Below are positions 35,631 through 44,682 of a stretch of 49,363 bases of DNA, in pieces. A program made the position numbers and the translations under genes. Under the pieces are notes generated by a model. It made no database searches, had not been told where the DNA came from, and saw only the letters and a program-made list of their open reading frames with translations. Within the stretch, counting starts at the first letter, position 1; every line of letters starts with the position of its first letter. This stretch comes from Verrucomicrobiota bacterium. GTDB taxonomy: Bacteria; Verrucomicrobiota; Verrucomicrobiia; Limisphaerales; SIBE01. The stretch covers positions 1-49,363 of the forward strand of contig VHDE01000038.1 of assembly GCA_016871515.1 (NCBI GenBank), read 5' to 3'.

Positions 35631-36653
35631 TTAGGCGGGGGTCAAAGTGTCTTCGGCTTGCTCCTCAAGGCAGCGTACCGAATCGCCAATGGCAAGCGAT
35701 CGGGCGGCAGCTTCGACGACCTCGATCATTCGCAAGCCGTCGGTCCCGCCGATGGCCGGTTCGCGGCGTTGCTCGACAGCTTCGACGAACTCTTGCAATT
35801 GCGCCAGCAGATGCAGGTCGCCTTGAAGAGTCTTGAGCGCCACTGGTGGGCCGCCGGTGAACAAGAGCTGCATGTTATGATGATCGTCGGCATAAGCCGC
35901 TCCTTTAGAGCCAATCAAGGAGAGCGAGAAATAGCCGTCGTCCTTCGGCAATGTCTCTGCGTAATCAATCAAAGCCATGCCTCCGTCAGAGAAGCCAAGA
36001 TGCAGTTGGACGTAGCCTCGGGTGTTCGTTGGCTTCTCCTCACGCCGCGCGGTCGCGTAAACAATTTCCGGCCCGCGCCCGAACAGCCAGCAAGCAAGAT
36101 CGATTTCCGGAAGCAGTGGCCACAAGGGGTTGGCGACCGGACGATCGCAGGGGAGAATGTCAGATAGACCGGGACTGCACTCAGATGCTTGCCAGCGATG
36201 GATTCGCAAGAGGCCCGGCTCGCCCAGTCGGCCGCTTTCACCATTCTCTTTCACGACTCGGATGGCTGGGGCAAATCGCAAGTCCTGTCCGATCATTAAG
36301 CAGATGCGTGCGGCTCGCGAAACGGAGATAATTTCAGCGGCTTCGTGCCGAAAAAGAGCCATGGGACTTTGGCAGAGAATGTGTTTCCCTGCCTGAGCTG
36401 CTCTTGCGCCATGTTGCTCCTTAAAGCGACTCGCCGAATGAAGCAGCATGGCATCAAATGATCCGTGGTGCTTGGCCAGCAATGTGTCGAAATCCTCCGC
36501 CCAAACTTCTGCCCCAATCAAGGCAGCCAAAGCTTGGGCGGTAGCTCCGTCGCTATCGGCAATTGCTGTAAATCGCGCCTTGCGCAGGCGTGGCGCAATG
36601 CGCGCATAAGTAGCTCCAACACGGTGATCGCCAACTAACGCAAGCCGCAACAT
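35631..36653 (-). CDS. Gfo/Idh/MocA-family protein lacking the catalytic Lys
   Basis: 340 residues from ATG 36653; an upstream ATG at 36692 adds 13 residues before the LRLALVGDHRVG Rossmann start. The fold blocks are kept, but at the EKP position the sequence reads GKHILCQSPMAL, with Gln95-Ser96-Pro97, so the catalytic Lys is absent. It may be a non-catalytic partner of the coupled gene downstream, or use another residue. It starts about 110 bp from the end of the MFS gene on the same strand. Confidence 0.85.
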   Translation of the reverse strand: MLRLALVGDHRVGATYARIAPRLRKARFTAIADSDGATAQALAALIGAEVWAEDFDTLLAKHHGSFDAMLLHSASRFKEQHGARAAQAGKHILCQSPMALFRHEAAEIISVSRAARICLMIGQDLRFAPAIRVVKENGESGRLGEPGLLRIHRWQASECSPGLSDILPCDRPVANPLWPLLPEIDLACWLFGRGPEIVYATARREEKPTNTRGYVQLHLGFSDGGMALIDYAETLPKDDGYFSLSLIGSKGAAYADDHHNMQLLFTGGPPVALKTLQGDLHLLAQLQEFVEAVEQRREPAIGGTDGLRMIEVVEAAARSLAIGDSVRCLEEQAEDTLTPA

Positions 36654-36763
36654 CGTCTTTGTTCTCGTCTCTTTTGTTAGAGAAGGCAACACAGATTAGT
36701 CATTTCGAAATTCGTCATTCTTTCGTTATTGGTCCTTCGACATTCATCATTGATCCTCGTGGC

Positions 36764-38122
36764 TCAATCTTCTAACTGACGACGGCTCGTATCTGGCGCG
36801 AACCAAATTGCTGCGAGCCCTACCGCGTAGATAAGGCTTGTGATGCGCCCAATGCGTGCGTAATCGCCGCCAAAGTAAGACATCAACGCGCCAGTTCCGA
36901 AGACCGTTGCCGCGGTTACAATCCGGCCGAAGTTAAAGCTCACACCGGCGCCTGTAGAACGAATCCGCGTCGGGAAAAGCTCGGGCAAAAACAACGGCAG
37001 CCACCCAAAGTATATCCCGCTAAAAAAGCCCAAGGCGCTCACCCAAAACAGGAATGATGCATCGGTCGGAACGGTAAACCAGAAGGCGTACTGCGCGCAG
37101 AACAAGGCTGCGAGGCTGACCAGGCAATACGCTCGCCGACGCCCGAAGACGCTCCCCAGCACGCCGCCCAACAAACTGCCAACAATGCCCGTCAAAGCGC
37201 GAGCCTGACCGACCTGTGCTTGAAGGTAGGGATTCGGCGGGTTCGCGCTTTCACCTGCTTCGCCAGCCCACGGGATCATCCAATTGGCGCTGCCCCAGCC
37301 GCCGATCATCGGAATTGTCGCCAACGCGATTCCAACCAATGTGATCGAGAGGAATGGCCGCTGGAAGATCTCCGACGTCGAAATTCCTGGTTGAGTTACG
37401 GCGGATTTCAAAGCTCCGGCTTCAAGCCAGCGCGGCGATTCTGGGACAATCGCGAGCACGAAGAGGCCAAGTACTACCGCCGAAGCGCAGACCAGCATCG
37501 TCCATCGCCAATGGTCGGGCGTGACGTGTGTACGGGTGGCAATTGTTGCCAGCGCAAAGATGCCAATATTGGCTGATGTTCCGATAATGCCTGCCGCCAA
37601 TGGGCGTGATAACTGAGACCATGTTTCGGAGACCAGCGCGACGCCATTCGGCCACATACCGCCAACGCCCAGCGCTCCAAGAAACCAAAGCACCAATAGT
37701 TGCAGAGGCGTTTGTGCGAAATAAGCGGCTCCGGGGAAAACCGAATAACAGAGGATACTGACGGCCATGGCCTTGGACCTTCCGATGGAATCACCCAAGC
37801 GCCCGAAGAGGAAGCCGCCAGCGGCCGCACCAAACAAGAAGGCGCATTGATAATAGGCAAACCACGCTTGGACGGTGCTGCGCCAGCTTTTCAAGAGTTT
37901 GAAATCTTCATTGGCAAGGCTCGAATCAAGCTTCTTATCGCGTTCCTGTAAAACGCGGTTCAGCTCGGTGTAACGCGTCAGATTGATGACGCCAGTTCGT
38001 GAGAGCAAATCGATCGCCGCCGAGCGCATCGACAGCGACGATGTTGACATGAGTACGCCCGCAAAGAACCAACCCAAAAACGCCGTCACGAGAATGAGCA
38101 ACCGACCTGTGCCTTTGTCCAT
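36764..38122 (-). CDS. MFS transporter
   Basis: 452 residues from ATG 38122; the frame is open to 38572, but that part reads through palindromic repeats and is rejected. About twelve membrane segments. A soluble insertion between helices 1 and 2 (about residues 40-80, rich in Asp/Lys/Arg) is unusual. GRLGDSIGRSKAM near residue 108 is the MFS loop 2-3 motif, VPESPRWLEAG follows helix 6, and FLPELFPTRIRSTGAG near 380 matches sugar and organic-acid porters. It probably imports the substrate of the surrounding catabolic genes. Confidence 0.9.
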   Translation of the reverse strand: MDKGTGRLLILVTAFLGWFFAGVLMSTSSLSMRSAAIDLLSRTGVINLTRYTELNRVLQERDKKLDSSLANEDFKLLKSWRSTVQAWFAYYQCAFLFGAAAGGFLFGRLGDSIGRSKAMAVSILCYSVFPGAAYFAQTPLQLLVLWFLGALGVGGMWPNGVALVSETWSQLSRPLAAGIIGTSANIGIFALATIATRTHVTPDHWRWTMLVCASAVVLGLFVLAIVPESPRWLEAGALKSAVTQPGISTSEIFQRPFLSITLVGIALATIPMIGGWGSANWMIPWAGEAGESANPPNPYLQAQVGQARALTGIVGSLLGGVLGSVFGRRRAYCLVSLAALFCAQYAFWFTVPTDASFLFWVSALGFFSGIYFGWLPLFLPELFPTRIRSTGAGVSFNFGRIVTAATVFGTGALMSYFGGDYARIGRITSLIYAVGLAAIWFAPDTSRRQLED

Positions 38123-38316
38123 AGCGCTGCCTAGGCTGCGCAAGCTTTCTGGCTTGGCAGTCTCGGTGTTATCTAGGCTATGCACTTTTGCGGTTTCTGG
38201 GAAGCGCGCCCTGAACCTTTCCCGTAGCGGCGTCTCGGCAGAGCGCCGCCATTTCCAACCCGAGTTTGCGGCAGCAGGTTTATGGAGAGGCTCGATTTCT
38301 TTGGGACACGTATGAG

Positions 38317-38415
38317 AACCATGAACGCGATAGGGGCGGGGACACCTTGTCCCCGGTGCGGTAGCGTCGGAATACGGGGACAAGCTGTCCCTGCCCCTAT
38401 CGTGTTCATGGGGAG
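38317..38415. repeat. Palindromic intergenic element, family A-like (copy 4)
   Basis: Bounded by ACCATGAAC and GTTCATGGGGAG. Inside, CGATAGGGGCGGGGACA and TGTCCCTGCCCCTATCG are near-perfect inverted repeats. Same end motifs as its two neighbours but a different core. Confidence 0.75.
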
Positions 38416-38441
38416 CCTTCCAGTCAAATTGTGCACCCATT

Positions 38442-38539
38442 GGGACCATGACCCAGGATTGGAGTGCCGGCCTCCGGCCCGGCCAGACTCGCAGGGTGAC
38501 GTTGCCGGGTCGGAGAACGGCCCTCCGGTTCATGGGGAG
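38442..38539. repeat. Palindromic intergenic element, family A-like (copy 5, degraded core)
   Basis: Bounded by GGGACCATGACCC and GGTTCATGGGGAG. The core (GCCGGCCTCCGGCCCGGCC ... CGGAGAACGGCC) is GC-rich with only partial pairing, so this copy looks older or of another subtype. Confidence 0.65.
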
Positions 38540-38564
38540 CATCGATGTTCTCGTAACACGCACT

Positions 38565-38670
38565 GGGACCATGAACCTGGTAGGACAGCGCGTCTCGCCT
38601 GTCTATGCTCTTGGTGTACGCAAATGCTGGACAGGCGGGACGCCTATCCTACGTTCAGGTTCATGGGGAG
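38565..38670. repeat. Palindromic intergenic element, family A (copy 6)
   Basis: Bounded by GGGACCATGAACC and GGTTCATGGGGAG. Arms GGTAGGACAGCGCGTC and GGACAGGCGGGACGCC... pair around a TCTTGGTGTACGCAAATGC centre. Nearly identical to the reverse-orientation copy at 12481. Confidence 0.8.
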
Positions 38671-38729
38671 TCCGCTAAGAATCAAAATCCGTCTTTCCAA
38701 CCGACGCGCCCGCTTGTATCCATCAGCTC

Positions 38730-40226
38730 ATGTCCACGAACAGAGCGCTCCGGATCGCGGAGGTAGTTCCTTTATTCATTGGGGGCGAGTGGCGACAGAG
38801 TTCGAGCACGGTCTTCAGTCCAGTGCACAATCCTTCGACTGGCGAAGTCATTGCGCAGACGCCGATGAACGGTTTGGCTGACTTGGAAATGGCGGTTGCG
38901 GCGGCGCAGAAAGCGTTTCCTGCCTGGTCTCGAACGCCCGCCGCGCGACGAGCGAAAATTCTCTTTGATTGCCGGCAGCGCTTGAGGGAGCACTTCGACG
39001 ACTTGTCCCGGCTGATCTGTCTCGAAAATGGCAAGACTCTCGAAGAGGCGCGTGGTGATGTCACGCGAGGTTTGGAGGTTCTCGAATTTGCCTGCAACAT
39101 TCCGCACCTGCTCAAGGGCGAAAGCCTGCCTGAGATTGCTGAACAGCTCGACAGCTTGACCTGGCGCGAACCATTGGGCGTTTGCGCCGGAATCACGCCG
39201 TTCAATTTTCCAGCGATGGTTCCAATGTGGATGTTTCCGCTCGCTATCGCCTGTGGCAACACATTCGTCCTCAAGCCGAGTGAAAAAGTCCCGCTCACCG
39301 CGAACCGGCTGGCCGCGCTTTTCCAAGAGTCTGGGCTGCCTGAAGGCGTCCTTAATGTTGTTCACGGCGGGCAAGAGGTCGTGGAAGGACTTTGCCGCCA
39401 TCCGCAAGTGCGCGCCGTTAGCTTCGTCGGATCTACCGGCGTAGCGCGACGCGTCTATCAGTTGGCAACCGAACATGGCAAACGTGTGCAGTCGGCGGGC
39501 GGCGCAAAAAACGTTCTGCTCGTGTTGCCAGACGCTGAGTGGGACCCAACGGTGCGCGCAATCATGGGCTCGGCTTTCGGCTGCGCTGGCCAACGTTGCA
39601 TGGCCGGGTCGATTCTGATGGGCGTTGGAACGGCGGCGGATGAAGCCCGCGAGCGCACGTTGGCTGCGATGGAAGCGTTGCGTCTGTATGATACTTCTCA
39701 GAATGCCGCTGCAGGCATGGGGCCGGTCATTGACGGTGTGGCACGTGATCGGCTTTTCGGTGTGATTGGTCGCGAGGCGAGCGCCGGGGGCAACTTAGTC
39801 CGCGACGGACGTCGTGGCATTCCAGAGCGCGGTTTTTTTGTGGGTCCAACCTTGTTTGACAGCGTGACTCCGGAGCGTTTGCTCTTTCGCCAAGAGCTGT
39901 TCGGCCCGGTGCTCTCACTGGCGCGGCCGGCGTCGCTGGACGAAGCATTAACTTGGCTGAACCAGCTTCCTTATGGGAACGGCGCAACGATTTTCACCAG
40001 CAACGGTGGCGCAGCGCGCGAATTTGCGCGACGCGTTCAATGCGGCATGGTTGGCATTAACGTCGGCGTTCCTGCGCCGATGGCGATTTTTCCGTTTGCC
40101 GGCTGGGGCGAATCGTTTTTTGGCGATCTTCATGTCCAAGGCATGGAAGGGATTTGTTTCTACACGCGACAAAAGGTTGTGCTGAGTCGCTGGGATAAAG
40201 ACTACATGCGCAAGCAAGGCTGGTGA
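38730..40226 (+). CDS. mmsA: CoA-acylating methylmalonate-semialdehyde dehydrogenase type ALDH
   Basis: 498 residues, the family's length. Nucleophile Cys290 in CAGQRCMAGS; FVGSTGVARRVYQLA near residue 232 binds NAD. The catalytic Glu of ordinary aldehyde dehydrogenases is missing (QSAGGAKNVLLVLPDA in its place), which is the hallmark of this CoA-dependent subfamily. The usual reaction is methylmalonate or malonate semialdehyde + CoA + NAD+ to propionyl- or acetyl-CoA + CO2. In this setting another semialdehyde is possible. The next gene, an Fe-dependent alcohol dehydrogenase, overlaps its stop and could feed it the aldehyde. Confidence 0.9.
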   Translation: MSTNRALRIAEVVPLFIGGEWRQSSSTVFSPVHNPSTGEVIAQTPMNGLADLEMAVAAAQKAFPAWSRTPAARRAKILFDCRQRLREHFDDLSRLICLENGKTLEEARGDVTRGLEVLEFACNIPHLLKGESLPEIAEQLDSLTWREPLGVCAGITPFNFPAMVPMWMFPLAIACGNTFVLKPSEKVPLTANRLAALFQESGLPEGVLNVVHGGQEVVEGLCRHPQVRAVSFVGSTGVARRVYQLATEHGKRVQSAGGAKNVLLVLPDAEWDPTVRAIMGSAFGCAGQRCMAGSILMGVGTAADEARERTLAAMEALRLYDTSQNAAAGMGPVIDGVARDRLFGVIGREASAGGNLVRDGRRGIPERGFFVGPTLFDSVTPERLLFRQELFGPVLSLARPASLDEALTWLNQLPYGNGATIFTSNGGAAREFARRVQCGMVGINVGVPAPMAIFPFAGWGESFFGDLHVQGMEGICFYTRQKVVLSRWDKDYMRKQGW

Positions 40227-41389
40227 CCATGCAGGCGCAATTCAACGTTCCTTCCACAATTCTGATCGGAGGCGGCGCGAGCCGGCAACTCGCGACTCAG
40301 GTCGGGCGGCTTGGCGGTCGGCGCGCATTGATCGTCACTGATGCCACAATGGCCCGGACTGGATTGGCCGCACGCTGTACAGAACAGCTGGCGGCCGCGA
40401 ATGTTTCGGTCGCGGTGTTCGCGGGCGTTCAGCCGGACCCAACGGACAAAAATGTCTGCGATGGCCTTGCGTTGCTTCGAAACGAGAAATGCGATCTTGT
40501 GATCGGTCTGGGCGGGGGAAGTCCCATGGACGCGGCTAAGGTCATTGCTGTCGCAGCCACAAACGACGTGCCCATCCGCGAATTTGCGGGCTATCATCGC
40601 GTTGCCAAGCCGGGGCTGCCGCTGCTGTTAATTCCGACAACGGCGGGAACTGGGAGTGAGGTCACTAAAGTGGCTGTAATCACAGACACGGAACGCGACA
40701 TAAAGATGATGATGTTGGACGCTCATCTTCTGGCGCGGGTGGCGCTCGTCGATTACGAACTGAGCTTGACCATGCCTGCTTCGCTCACCGCGCACGTGGG
40801 CGTCGATACGTTGACCCATGGCATCGAAGCTTTTGTGTCGCGCAAGGCAAACGCCCTGACCGATCCGCTCGCGGCCGAATGCATTCGGCTGACTGCTGCT
40901 AATCTTTTCACGGCCTGGCAAGAACCTAATAATCGGACTGCGCGCGAGGCCATGATGCTCGCGGCTTGTCTCGGCGGCATGGCCTTCGCGAACAGCAGCG
41001 TTTGCTTGGTGCACGGCATGAGCCGTCCGATTGGCGCAATTTTTCATCTGGCGCACGGATTGTCGAATGCGCTGCTGCTGCCGGAGATCACACGATGGTC
41101 GCGGCGAGGCGCCGTGCCTCGTTATGCGCATGTCGCGCGACTTGCCGGCGCGGCGGCGAGCGATGCGGCGGATGAAGCCGCGGCCACCGCGCTTCCGGAC
41201 TATTTGGAAGGTTTGAATGCGCGGCTCGGAATCGGCCGTTTGCGCGATTTTATCAAAGCAGGGCCGGACGTCTTTGAAGCGAAATTGCCTGCGATGGCGG
41301 AAGCCGCCCTCGCCTCAGGGAGCCCGCAAAATAACCCACTTGTCCCTTCCATGGAGGACATCATCCAGCTCTATCGCCACGTGTGGTAG
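40223..41389 (+). CDS. Iron-containing alcohol dehydrogenase
   Basis: 388 residues from GTG 40223 (overlapping the mmsA stop); ATG 40229 is equally possible. The NAD-binding GLGGGSPMDAAK is at residues 95-106, and the metal ligands are Asp195, His199, His264 and His278 (VDTLTHGIE and CLVHGMSRPIGAIFHLAHG). Group III Fe-ADHs oxidise primary alcohols or hydroxyacids to aldehydes. Overlap with mmsA suggests a two-step route, alcohol to semialdehyde to acyl-CoA. The substrate is unknown. Confidence 0.9.
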   Translation: MTMQAQFNVPSTILIGGGASRQLATQVGRLGGRRALIVTDATMARTGLAARCTEQLAAANVSVAVFAGVQPDPTDKNVCDGLALLRNEKCDLVIGLGGGSPMDAAKVIAVAATNDVPIREFAGYHRVAKPGLPLLLIPTTAGTGSEVTKVAVITDTERDIKMMMLDAHLLARVALVDYELSLTMPASLTAHVGVDTLTHGIEAFVSRKANALTDPLAAECIRLTAANLFTAWQEPNNRTAREAMMLAACLGGMAFANSSVCLVHGMSRPIGAIFHLAHGLSNALLLPEITRWSRRGAVPRYAHVARLAGAAASDAADEAAATALPDYLEGLNARLGIGRLRDFIKAGPDVFEAKLPAMAEAALASGSPQNNPLVPSMEDIIQLYRHVW

Positions 41390-41500
41390 CGCCGTTTGCT
41401 TTGTAGCCAAACGTGTGGGAGATGGGGCGCGTGTTCCATCGCGGGAACCAACCAAGCGCTTGCTCGATCCGGTCTTGCTCAACAAGGTTCGCTTAGGCGC

Positions 41501-44422
41501 TTACGGCTTTAGCCGATAGAATTTTCTAGGTGTGTTTGGCGTGACAACGCCGGTCGCAGAGGCTGTCGGCACGGCGGTCCACGGTCCGGTTATGTTGTCA
41601 GCTTGCTCGAGAGTGGCCGCACCGATCCAGACAAACTGACGTCTGTTGTTTGGGGCTGGCACGATGCCGGTGAATCTTGGAGTTGTCGGCGCTGGTCCTG
41701 TCGGCGAGAAAGCCACCCTGGTTTGCGGCAAGCCATCTGCCTTGATCAGGACGTAATCTACTTCGAGCCGGCCCAGACCGTTGCCGCCGTTGTCCACGCT
41801 TGATCCAGTCAAGCCGGCAAACCCTCTGCGGACCGGCTTCGGGATGGCTGCGTCGCGCCACGCCAACTGCCAGTTGGCCGGCTCCGCAGTGACGCCATCC
41901 GCGGCCCAGGCTTTTGCGAACAAGGTATTGGTCTTGTCCATCAATGGGTCCAGCCGAACGCGCAACCAGTACCAAACATTGTTCGTCCAGCCCGGAGTGT
42001 AATGAGGCGGAACGTTTGTTCTCAATCCGGCCGGTCCCCAGGCTCGGAGATCATCCAGCAATTTGAATTGACGTCCGGGCACGCCATCTTGGGTGCTGCT
42101 CCGGAAGTGCAGGTTCAATCCTTGGCTGTTGGTTCCTACGCCAACGGCAAGACCGCCGCGTGAGTAATCGTGGTTGTCTTGAAAGACCGGCGCACGGACG
42201 CGTGCGAGGACTTCTTGGACGTCGTTGCTGTACCCTGCCTTTGTGTAAAGGAGATGGTTCGGATCCCCGACGCTCGTGCTGATGTACAGAATGCCATTCG
42301 CCTGGTCATATCGGTCGCCGGAAGGTCCGAATGCCTGCCAATCCGGATCGCGGGTCGCGCTGGTAAAATCGTCCTGAAAACCGTTGACGACTTTTCCGAG
42401 TTCGGCGGGTCCGGCGGTGGCAGGGCCGACCGAGTGGAACATTTGTGCTTGCGAGGCCGTCACATCCGCTCCGGCAATGCGCAGGTGAAAATTGGCGCCG
42501 CCATGCACGCCAGGATTCGCGCTGCCGGAATGGTTCAGGTTGGCGCCGACGCCGTCGCTGGTCCAATCGCCGTTGAAGAAGGTGATTTCAATCGGATAAA
42601 GACCGGCCGCACTGAAGACCACGTTGGCGTCCACCGTAGCGTCGCCGTGCCCGCTATCGTTGTTGATGACGTCAATGCCCCCGATCGTAATCCGCGAGCC
42701 ATCATCGGAGGTCGTGCCTAGCCTGACGGCGCCGGGACCAGCCACATTGATGAAGCCGCTAAAACGAAACGCGCCGTCGTCCAGGTTGGTGGCGTCATTG
42801 GTCGGGCCGATGTACGAGGCGAAGTCATTGGTCAGCCAGGTCCGGACAGGCGTCAGGTCATTTCCACGGTAAACAAACCGGGTCGCCTGGAATTTGCCTG
42901 TGGGCCGGCCAAAACCGTTGATTTGCGTGTCAATTCGGTTGGTGGCAACGGTAGCGCCATCGGTTTTGATTGTGTTGACTCCGCGTTTCCAATATTCGCC
43001 ATTGAGGCTGCCGCCACCAGCGGCTCGCGCTGGACCCGCTGCGAGTTTTGCGGGAATCGCCACGACAGGAGCTGTTGGATAGAGCAATCGGGCCGCGCCA
43101 GCAGCTGTAATGTCTGCTCCGGCGAGGCGCAGGCGGAAATTGGCGCCACCATGAACCCTTGGGTCTGTGCTGCCGGAATGATTCAGGTTGGCGCCGACGC
43201 CATCACTGGTCCAGTCGCCGTTGAAGAAGGTGATCTCAATCGGGTAGAGCCCAGCCGCGGAAAAGTACACGCTCGCATCCACCGTAGCGTCTCCATGGCC
43301 GCTGTCATTGTTAACGATGTCGATGCCGCCGATCGTGATACGCGAGCCATCGTCGGAGGTGGTCCCGAGCCTTACCGTGCCGGCATTGGTGATATTGATG
43401 AAACCGCTGAAGCGGAAGGCCCCGTCATCGAGATTAGCGGCGTCATTGGTAGGCCCAACGTAAGAGGAGAGATCGTTGGTCAGCCAATTCCTTACGGGTG
43501 TAAGGTCATTTCCCAAGTAAACAAACCGCGTCGCTCGGAACGTCCCGGTTGGTGGACCAAAACGGCTGATCTGCCCATCAATGCGATTATTGGGGTTACT
43601 GGCGCCGTCGGTTGCGATTGTGTTAACGCCGCGCTTCCAATATTCGCCATTGAGGCTTCCGCCAGCCGTCGTGAGGGGAGGATTGACCGAAAGCTTCGCA
43701 GGTATATGCACGGATGGGGCCGAGGCGTAAAGAAGCCTCGAGGCTCCGGCGGTCGTAATATCGGCGCCGCCCAATCGCAGGCGAAAGTTGGCCCCGCCAT
43801 GTACGCCGGGGTCTGGATTGCCGGAATGACTCAGGTTGGCTCCGGCGCCGTCGCTGGTCCAGTCGCCGTTGAAGAAAGTGATTTCAATCGGATAAAGACC
43901 GGCTGCGCTGAAGACCACATTGGCATCCACGGTGGCGTCGCCATGGCCGCTGTCGTTGTTGATAACGTCGATGCCGGCGATGGTAATCCGCGAACCATCA
44001 TCGGAGGTGGTCCCGAGGTTTATGGTTCTAGCATTGGTGATATTAATGAAGCCGCTGAAACGAAATGCGCCGTCGTCCAGATTGAAGACATCATTGGTGG
44101 GACCGACGTAAGACGACAGGTCGTTGGTGAGCCAAACCCGGACCGGCGTGAGATCATTCCCAAGATAAACAAAGCGCGTGGCCTGGAACGTGCCGGTCGG
44201 AGTCCCCATGCCGGCGATTTGGTTGTCGATGCGGTTGGTTGAGTTGCTCGCGCCATTGGTCGGAATCGTATTGACCGGGCGCTTCCAGTATGCGCCTGCG
44301 AGATGGCCGCCAGCCGTGGTGAGCGGCGCATTTACGGAGGCGGTTGCCGGGATATTGACCTGCGCCAGCGCAGAGCTGGCGATGCTCAGGACAGACAGGG
44401 CTGCTAGGACTTTGAGGGACAT
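41501..44422 (-). CDS. Secreted protein with three PA14-like repeats and a LamG-like C-terminal module
   Basis: 973 residues from ATG 44422, chosen because it opens a clean signal peptide (SLKVLAALSVLSIASSALAQ); an earlier ATG at 44479 adds 19 residues. Residues 22-669 are three repeats of about 216 residues, each containing GEYWKRGVNTI, ATRFVYLGNDLTPVR-WLTND, DDGSRITI-GID-INNDSGHGDATVD and GLYPIEITFFNGDWTSDG. This is the shape of PA14-type carbohydrate-binding domains. Residues ~670-890 (FQDDFTSATRDPDWQAFGP ... WYWLRVRLD) look like a concanavalin-type module, and the end (FVWIGAATLEQADNITGPW) is a closing motif I recall as common in this phylum. Likely an extracellular glycan binder. Confidence 0.82.
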   Translation of the reverse strand: MSLKVLAALSVLSIASSALAQVNIPATASVNAPLTTAGGHLAGAYWKRPVNTIPTNGASNSTNRIDNQIAGMGTPTGTFQATRFVYLGNDLTPVRVWLTNDLSSYVGPTNDVFNLDDGAFRFSGFINITNARTINLGTTSDDGSRITIAGIDVINNDSGHGDATVDANVVFSAAGLYPIEITFFNGDWTSDGAGANLSHSGNPDPGVHGGANFRLRLGGADITTAGASRLLYASAPSVHIPAKLSVNPPLTTAGGSLNGEYWKRGVNTIATDGASNPNNRIDGQISRFGPPTGTFRATRFVYLGNDLTPVRNWLTNDLSSYVGPTNDAANLDDGAFRFSGFINITNAGTVRLGTTSDDGSRITIGGIDIVNNDSGHGDATVDASVYFSAAGLYPIEITFFNGDWTSDGVGANLNHSGSTDPRVHGGANFRLRLAGADITAAGAARLLYPTAPVVAIPAKLAAGPARAAGGGSLNGEYWKRGVNTIKTDGATVATNRIDTQINGFGRPTGKFQATRFVYRGNDLTPVRTWLTNDFASYIGPTNDATNLDDGAFRFSGFINVAGPGAVRLGTTSDDGSRITIGGIDVINNDSGHGDATVDANVVFSAAGLYPIEITFFNGDWTSDGVGANLNHSGSANPGVHGGANFHLRIAGADVTASQAQMFHSVGPATAGPAELGKVVNGFQDDFTSATRDPDWQAFGPSGDRYDQANGILYISTSVGDPNHLLYTKAGYSNDVQEVLARVRAPVFQDNHDYSRGGLAVGVGTNSQGLNLHFRSSTQDGVPGRQFKLLDDLRAWGPAGLRTNVPPHYTPGWTNNVWYWLRVRLDPLMDKTNTLFAKAWAADGVTAEPANWQLAWRDAAIPKPVRRGFAGLTGSSVDNGGNGLGRLEVDYVLIKADGLPQTRVAFSPTGPAPTTPRFTGIVPAPNNRRQFVWIGAATLEQADNITGPWTAVPTASATGVVTPNTPRKFYRLKP
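42416..44359 (-). repeat. Three tandem ~648-bp intragenic repeats
   Basis: Repeat units at about 44359-43712, 43711-43064 and 43063-42416 encode the three 216-residue modules. Units 1-3 stay close at DNA level, for example in the stretch coding GLYPIEITFFNGDW. The opposite strand is open over much of the array (42923-44242), which is a shadow of the repeats and not a gene. Confidence 0.85.
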
Positions 44423-44666
44423 GCGTTTCTCTGGGTTGAGGTTGCTGTGCAGCCTTGCAAACGGCACACCGAAGGCCAAAGGCTGGCGCTCTAAGCGTCC
44501 ATTTGTAAGGCATGGGCCGTGTAAACCAAAATAAAAAACTAATTCTGGTCAGTTGGCAATCAAAATCCTGCGGTTCGCCCAAAAAAATCAAAAAATGCGC
44601 ATCTCACCCCCGTTCTAAGCCTTCCCGCAGTTCAGCCATAAATAAACTCCAAGCACGCACAGGACC

Positions 44667-44682
44667 GCGGACTTCAGTCCGC
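44667..44682. repeat. Short palindrome GCGGAC-TTCA-GTCCGC, family D
   Basis: A perfect 6-bp stem with a TTCA loop in the ~390-bp gap between the repeat protein and the CRTAC1 gene. Similar to the hairpin at 32762. The rest of 44423-44812 shows no gene. Confidence 0.45.

Noticed and set aside
38123..38572. 150-residue N-terminal extension of the MFS transporter
   Set aside because: Most of it is translation of the palindromic elements; the first membrane helix starts just after ATG 38122.
2611..38670. Reading the palindromes as rho-independent terminators
   Set aside because: They lack T-runs, are far longer than terminators and share conserved ends among copies, so a mobile or REP-like nature fits better, although some may end transcripts secondarily.
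42923..44242. 439-residue plus-strand open frame
   Set aside because: It is the reverse shadow of the three repeats of the secreted protein, kept open by their shared codon pattern.
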